Assembly: GCF_030503875.2 (NCBI RefSeq)
Contig: NZ_CP129968.2
Coordinates: forward strand, 434,001 to 498,000
Direction: 5' to 3'
Length of the DNA: 64,000 bases
Source: Marivirga arenosa
GTDB lineage: Bacteria; Bacteroidota; Bacteroidia; Cytophagales; Cyclobacteriaceae
The notes under the pieces are model-generated. The model saw only the letters and a program-made list of their open reading frames with translations. It searched no databases and was not told the DNA's origin. The number at the start of each line of letters is the position of its first letter. Position 1 is the first letter of the stretch. Position numbers and translations under genes: made by a program. Shown piece by piece: positions 62,901 through 64,000 of the stretch.

Positions 62901-64000
62901 TACTGTTCTGAGGTAATTCGGAAATTGACTTTCATCTGGCACTACATAAAACATAAAGTCTCCTGCACTTTGCAGGAAGGTCACCTGTCCCACCCCATCT
63001 ACTTCCTCAATATTTTGATTACCTAAGTAATTGATATTACCATTTGCATTTTTCTCATAAAAATAGACGATTCCTTGATTGATGATGTCTCCATTTTGGC
63101 CTAATATTTCAACATCTATGGAATACTCTGAAGCAAATATTTCTATCTCACTTGTAAACGGCCCGGCACTACCATCTTTATAGTCTAAAGTGATATTGGT
63201 GGTAACATTGTAAGTGCCGGCAGTAAGAGTGGGTCTATTTGGAAGTTTTATATAAAGTTGATTAGTTTCAAAAGCATCCATGTAAACACCATTTCTAATG
63301 TTATAATTTTCTATAATTTGACCATCCAGAGACTCTAATGTTATATCAATAGTAGCATAATCATAAATTGAATTACTGTTAGGATTTTCTAATTCGATAT
63401 TCAGGGGAATTTGAATGTCTTCTGTTTCTACTTGAGATGTTGATGATATGCTTACTATGTTAAAATCATAGTTGAAAATGGGTTGACTTCCAATGTGTAC
63501 TTCTATTTCATCGATTAAAGGGTAATTAGGATCATTATTTCCTATGTAAATATATTCGCCAGATAGTTCATTATCATAAATATCCACGAACTCCAATCTG
63601 CTTTTACCTGCTTTTATTCCTGAACCATAATAATTTTGAGGATCATAGCCTGTTCCAACGGAATAGGACGATACATAGTAATCTAAATAAGTTACGTCAG
63701 TTGTACCGGTATTTTCAATATTAAATGATAAACTGACACCGTACTCAGTCCATTGATAAGATACCGAAAATTCATCTATAGTTAAAAATGCATTTGAGGA
63801 AGCTACCTCTATACTACCTGCCTGATAAACATTATTTGTTTCATCGATTTCTTGAATCTGATCGTAGCTATCAACCTTTAAAAAAACGTAATATTCACCT
63901 GGGTTTAGGTTGAATGGGATTTCAAAATCATTTAATAAAATTCCAGTTAGCTCATTTTGATAATCAAATCTTAAATAATCAGTATGCTCTAATTGTATAT
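59916..64000 (-). CDS. giant secreted protein with CARDB-like repeats and T9SS sorting domain (start outside window)
   Basis: About 1360 residues are visible; the frame is open to the window edge, so the N-terminus is missing. The TTG at 63596 is not a real start because sense codons continue without a stop to 64000. The right part contains CARDB-like beta-sandwich modules (e.g. VDSYDQIQEIDETNNVY in 63597-64000 and similar strands throughout) with repeated patterns such as LENGDYLVELNYS and GDYNLITRFYPLRR. Carboxypeptidase-regulatory-like inserts (SGSFTFTEVENGEYEIYFDDG) occur. The C-terminus SIYPNPFKNRFTIKG...GVYLLVLEYKGKSSYHKIIKK is a T9SS type A sorting domain. It is probably a cell-surface adhesin exported by T9SS. 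Confidence 0.9.
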   Translation of the reverse strand, partial: IQLEHTDYLRFDYQNELTGILLNDFEIPFNLNPGEYYVFLKVDSYDQIQEIDETNNVYQAGSIEVASSNAFLTIDEFSVSYQWTEYGVSLSFNIENTGTTDVTYLDYYVSSYSVGTGYDPQNYYGSGIKAGKSRLEFVDIYDNELSGEYIYIGNNDPNYPLIDEIEVHIGSQPIFNYDFNIVSISSTSQVETEDIQIPLNIELENPNSNSIYDYATIDITLESLDGQIIENYNIRNGVYMDAFETNQLYIKLPNRPTLTAGTYNVTTNITLDYKDGSAGPFTSEIEIFASEYSIDVEILGQNGDIINQGIVYFYEKNANGNINYLGNQNIEEVDGVGQVTFLQSAGDFMFYVVPDESQFPNYLRTVSGNTFKLEQTSFTEINGNTTIQIEPIYVAPNVLNGEKTITGNIVSGTSSARVAYRQTASTNFDQTPVYLIRNSEVVAFTKTDASGSFTFTEVENGEYEIYFDDGNILESNDISANLSIDESTDIVELVVNETGEVAVENLKMELAAFELEASDIEADENNVTIQYQMSNFFKNNSISISNASFYSLIKQNGTVLDSISFDQNLNLNQNDTLNLKTSISLTNSLMIGDYEIELHFSTPFQDTEFTGTARNFSVIEPHYIIDVIALDENQLPLTSGIVQLFKIHENGAISLFEEQAIQQNGIANFYTTACEYIINVIPEEEIFPQLIPSFQNHQYFFEESDVQNLTVDTEHQIQLINNPKSSLSGNKKVEFNLNDENFNFSGTQVILSHAADSSVINTFSTENNYLELADMETGEYLLFFNDGTISQNFEKWYSLNVNAQDDLYQIEINTSSSSQNQFDFDFMAQKDTVFNNYNNSDQLDLSFSVDKQDNNFPDELIAFDFRIDLISQSTNDSLSFAYSEMLDFNNFQEIHKTFALNENLKAGFYDVKFNYSSPYTAGFIESKSFPIQIIDGNIYLNNVQFQNEIQENETSLDLQFDLAGSSDSLAKFKVYYEHILLKGEDTLKIQSHDNFINLAKGKNMIVDFDLNLDAPLSLGDYNLITRFYPLRRDESNLQLIETPFRIRNQRVSLSNLALNEQLSILSDSLMYSFKISANNQDSIKNLNTQLFTYLIQKEDTLIVTEEELVVDVARSSFTEYVKYIDLNSALGNFLSPGDYQFIIELKHPINNYSKQDHLNFRINDPSIEITELTIPEEIRGDQNEINCSIDIAGNENNNIRSLTTEFLITIKKGTEFITDSLFVKELTIQKSGSITITLPLRFESFLENGDYLVELNYSTQFSNNNSNKITNEFKVYTEPEITSNDNQVNQNYSIYPNPFKNRFTIKGEYDKATLYNQYGKMIRSFHSIKGFENLDEVNSGVYLLVLEYKGKSSYHKIIKK

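Noticed and set aside
63594..63596. TTG as start of the T9SS giant
   Set aside because: Sense codons with CARDB-like content continue uninterrupted to the window edge, so the start is outside.
1..64000. tRNA, rRNA or insertion sequence
   Set aside because: No cloverleaf with a GTTCRA-type T-loop, no rRNA-like stretch, and no transposase or integrase ORF was seen on either strand.

Overview
The window looks like chromosome of a marine, gliding member of the Bacteroidota, most likely order Cytophagales (Marivirga-like; this is an inference from gene content, not a database match). The DNA is AT-rich. Promoters fit the Bacteroidota -7 consensus TAnnTTTG (e.g. 2248, 20116, 37131). A gliding lipoprotein (GldB, 25272) and a giant adhesin-like protein ending in a type IX secretion (T9SS) sorting domain (59916-64000) are present. 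Lipoproteins with short MKK-type signal peptides are frequent. No rRNA, tRNA, CRISPR array, phage or complete insertion sequence was seen.

Layout. 1-2136: a small biosynthetic locus with a UbiA-type prenyltransferase (cut by the window edge) divergent from a type III polyketide synthase and a methyltransferase. 2293-9975: acyl-CoA dehydrogenase, small envelope proteins, an ABCG-type ABC transporter with an N-terminal TerB-like region, and a pirin. 10349-16281: housekeeping genes (DciA-like protein, recF, pdhA, a membrane TPR protein, ribH, lysC). 16319-20103: a TrkA-N potassium channel, DUF427, and a DsbD-type thiol reductase. 20160-24606: a co-directional envelope run (MsbA-like exporter, LpxL-like acyltransferase, LOG protein, lytic transglycosylase). 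24609-29457: PorT-like barrel, GldB, a LETM1/TerB-like protein tail-to-tail with TerC, and a collagen-like lipoprotein. 29923-35459: a second ABC exporter, dTDP-sugar genes rfbA/rfbB/rfbC and a Wzz-like chain-length protein, pointing to surface polysaccharide. 35539-40895: a cytochrome c maturation operon ccmB-C-D-E-F plus a DUF2520 protein. 40973-49890: a second UbiA enzyme, glutaminyl cyclotransferase, MaoC, SIMPL, M28 peptidase, GH15 and MtfA. 50211-59749: an accessory stretch with a serine hydrolase, DoxX-like protein, methyltransferase, monooxygenase, a possible PD-(D/E)XK nuclease in an inverted-repeat-flanked segment, a gluzincin lipoprotein, a 21-nt periodic array, a barrel protein, an oxidoreductase and a PAS histidine kinase. 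59916-64000: the start-less (window-cut) T9SS giant.

The most unusual structure is at 56290-56604. Fifteen consecutive units of exactly 21 nt, with no insertions or deletions, fall into two consensus families despite heavy sequence divergence. Read on the minus strand they give a nearly stop-free series of heptapeptides. On the plus strand a signal-peptide ORF runs into them. Second is the segment 53429-54780, where an open frame with no normal start codon is bracketed by a 16-bp imperfect inverted repeat and carries a D-x12-ExK nuclease-like signature. Other leads are a CxxxY-type CcmE with no CcmH nearby, paired inverted palindromes (REPIN-like) at two loci, and 7-nt periodic TCTAGAN tracts between rfbA and rfbB.
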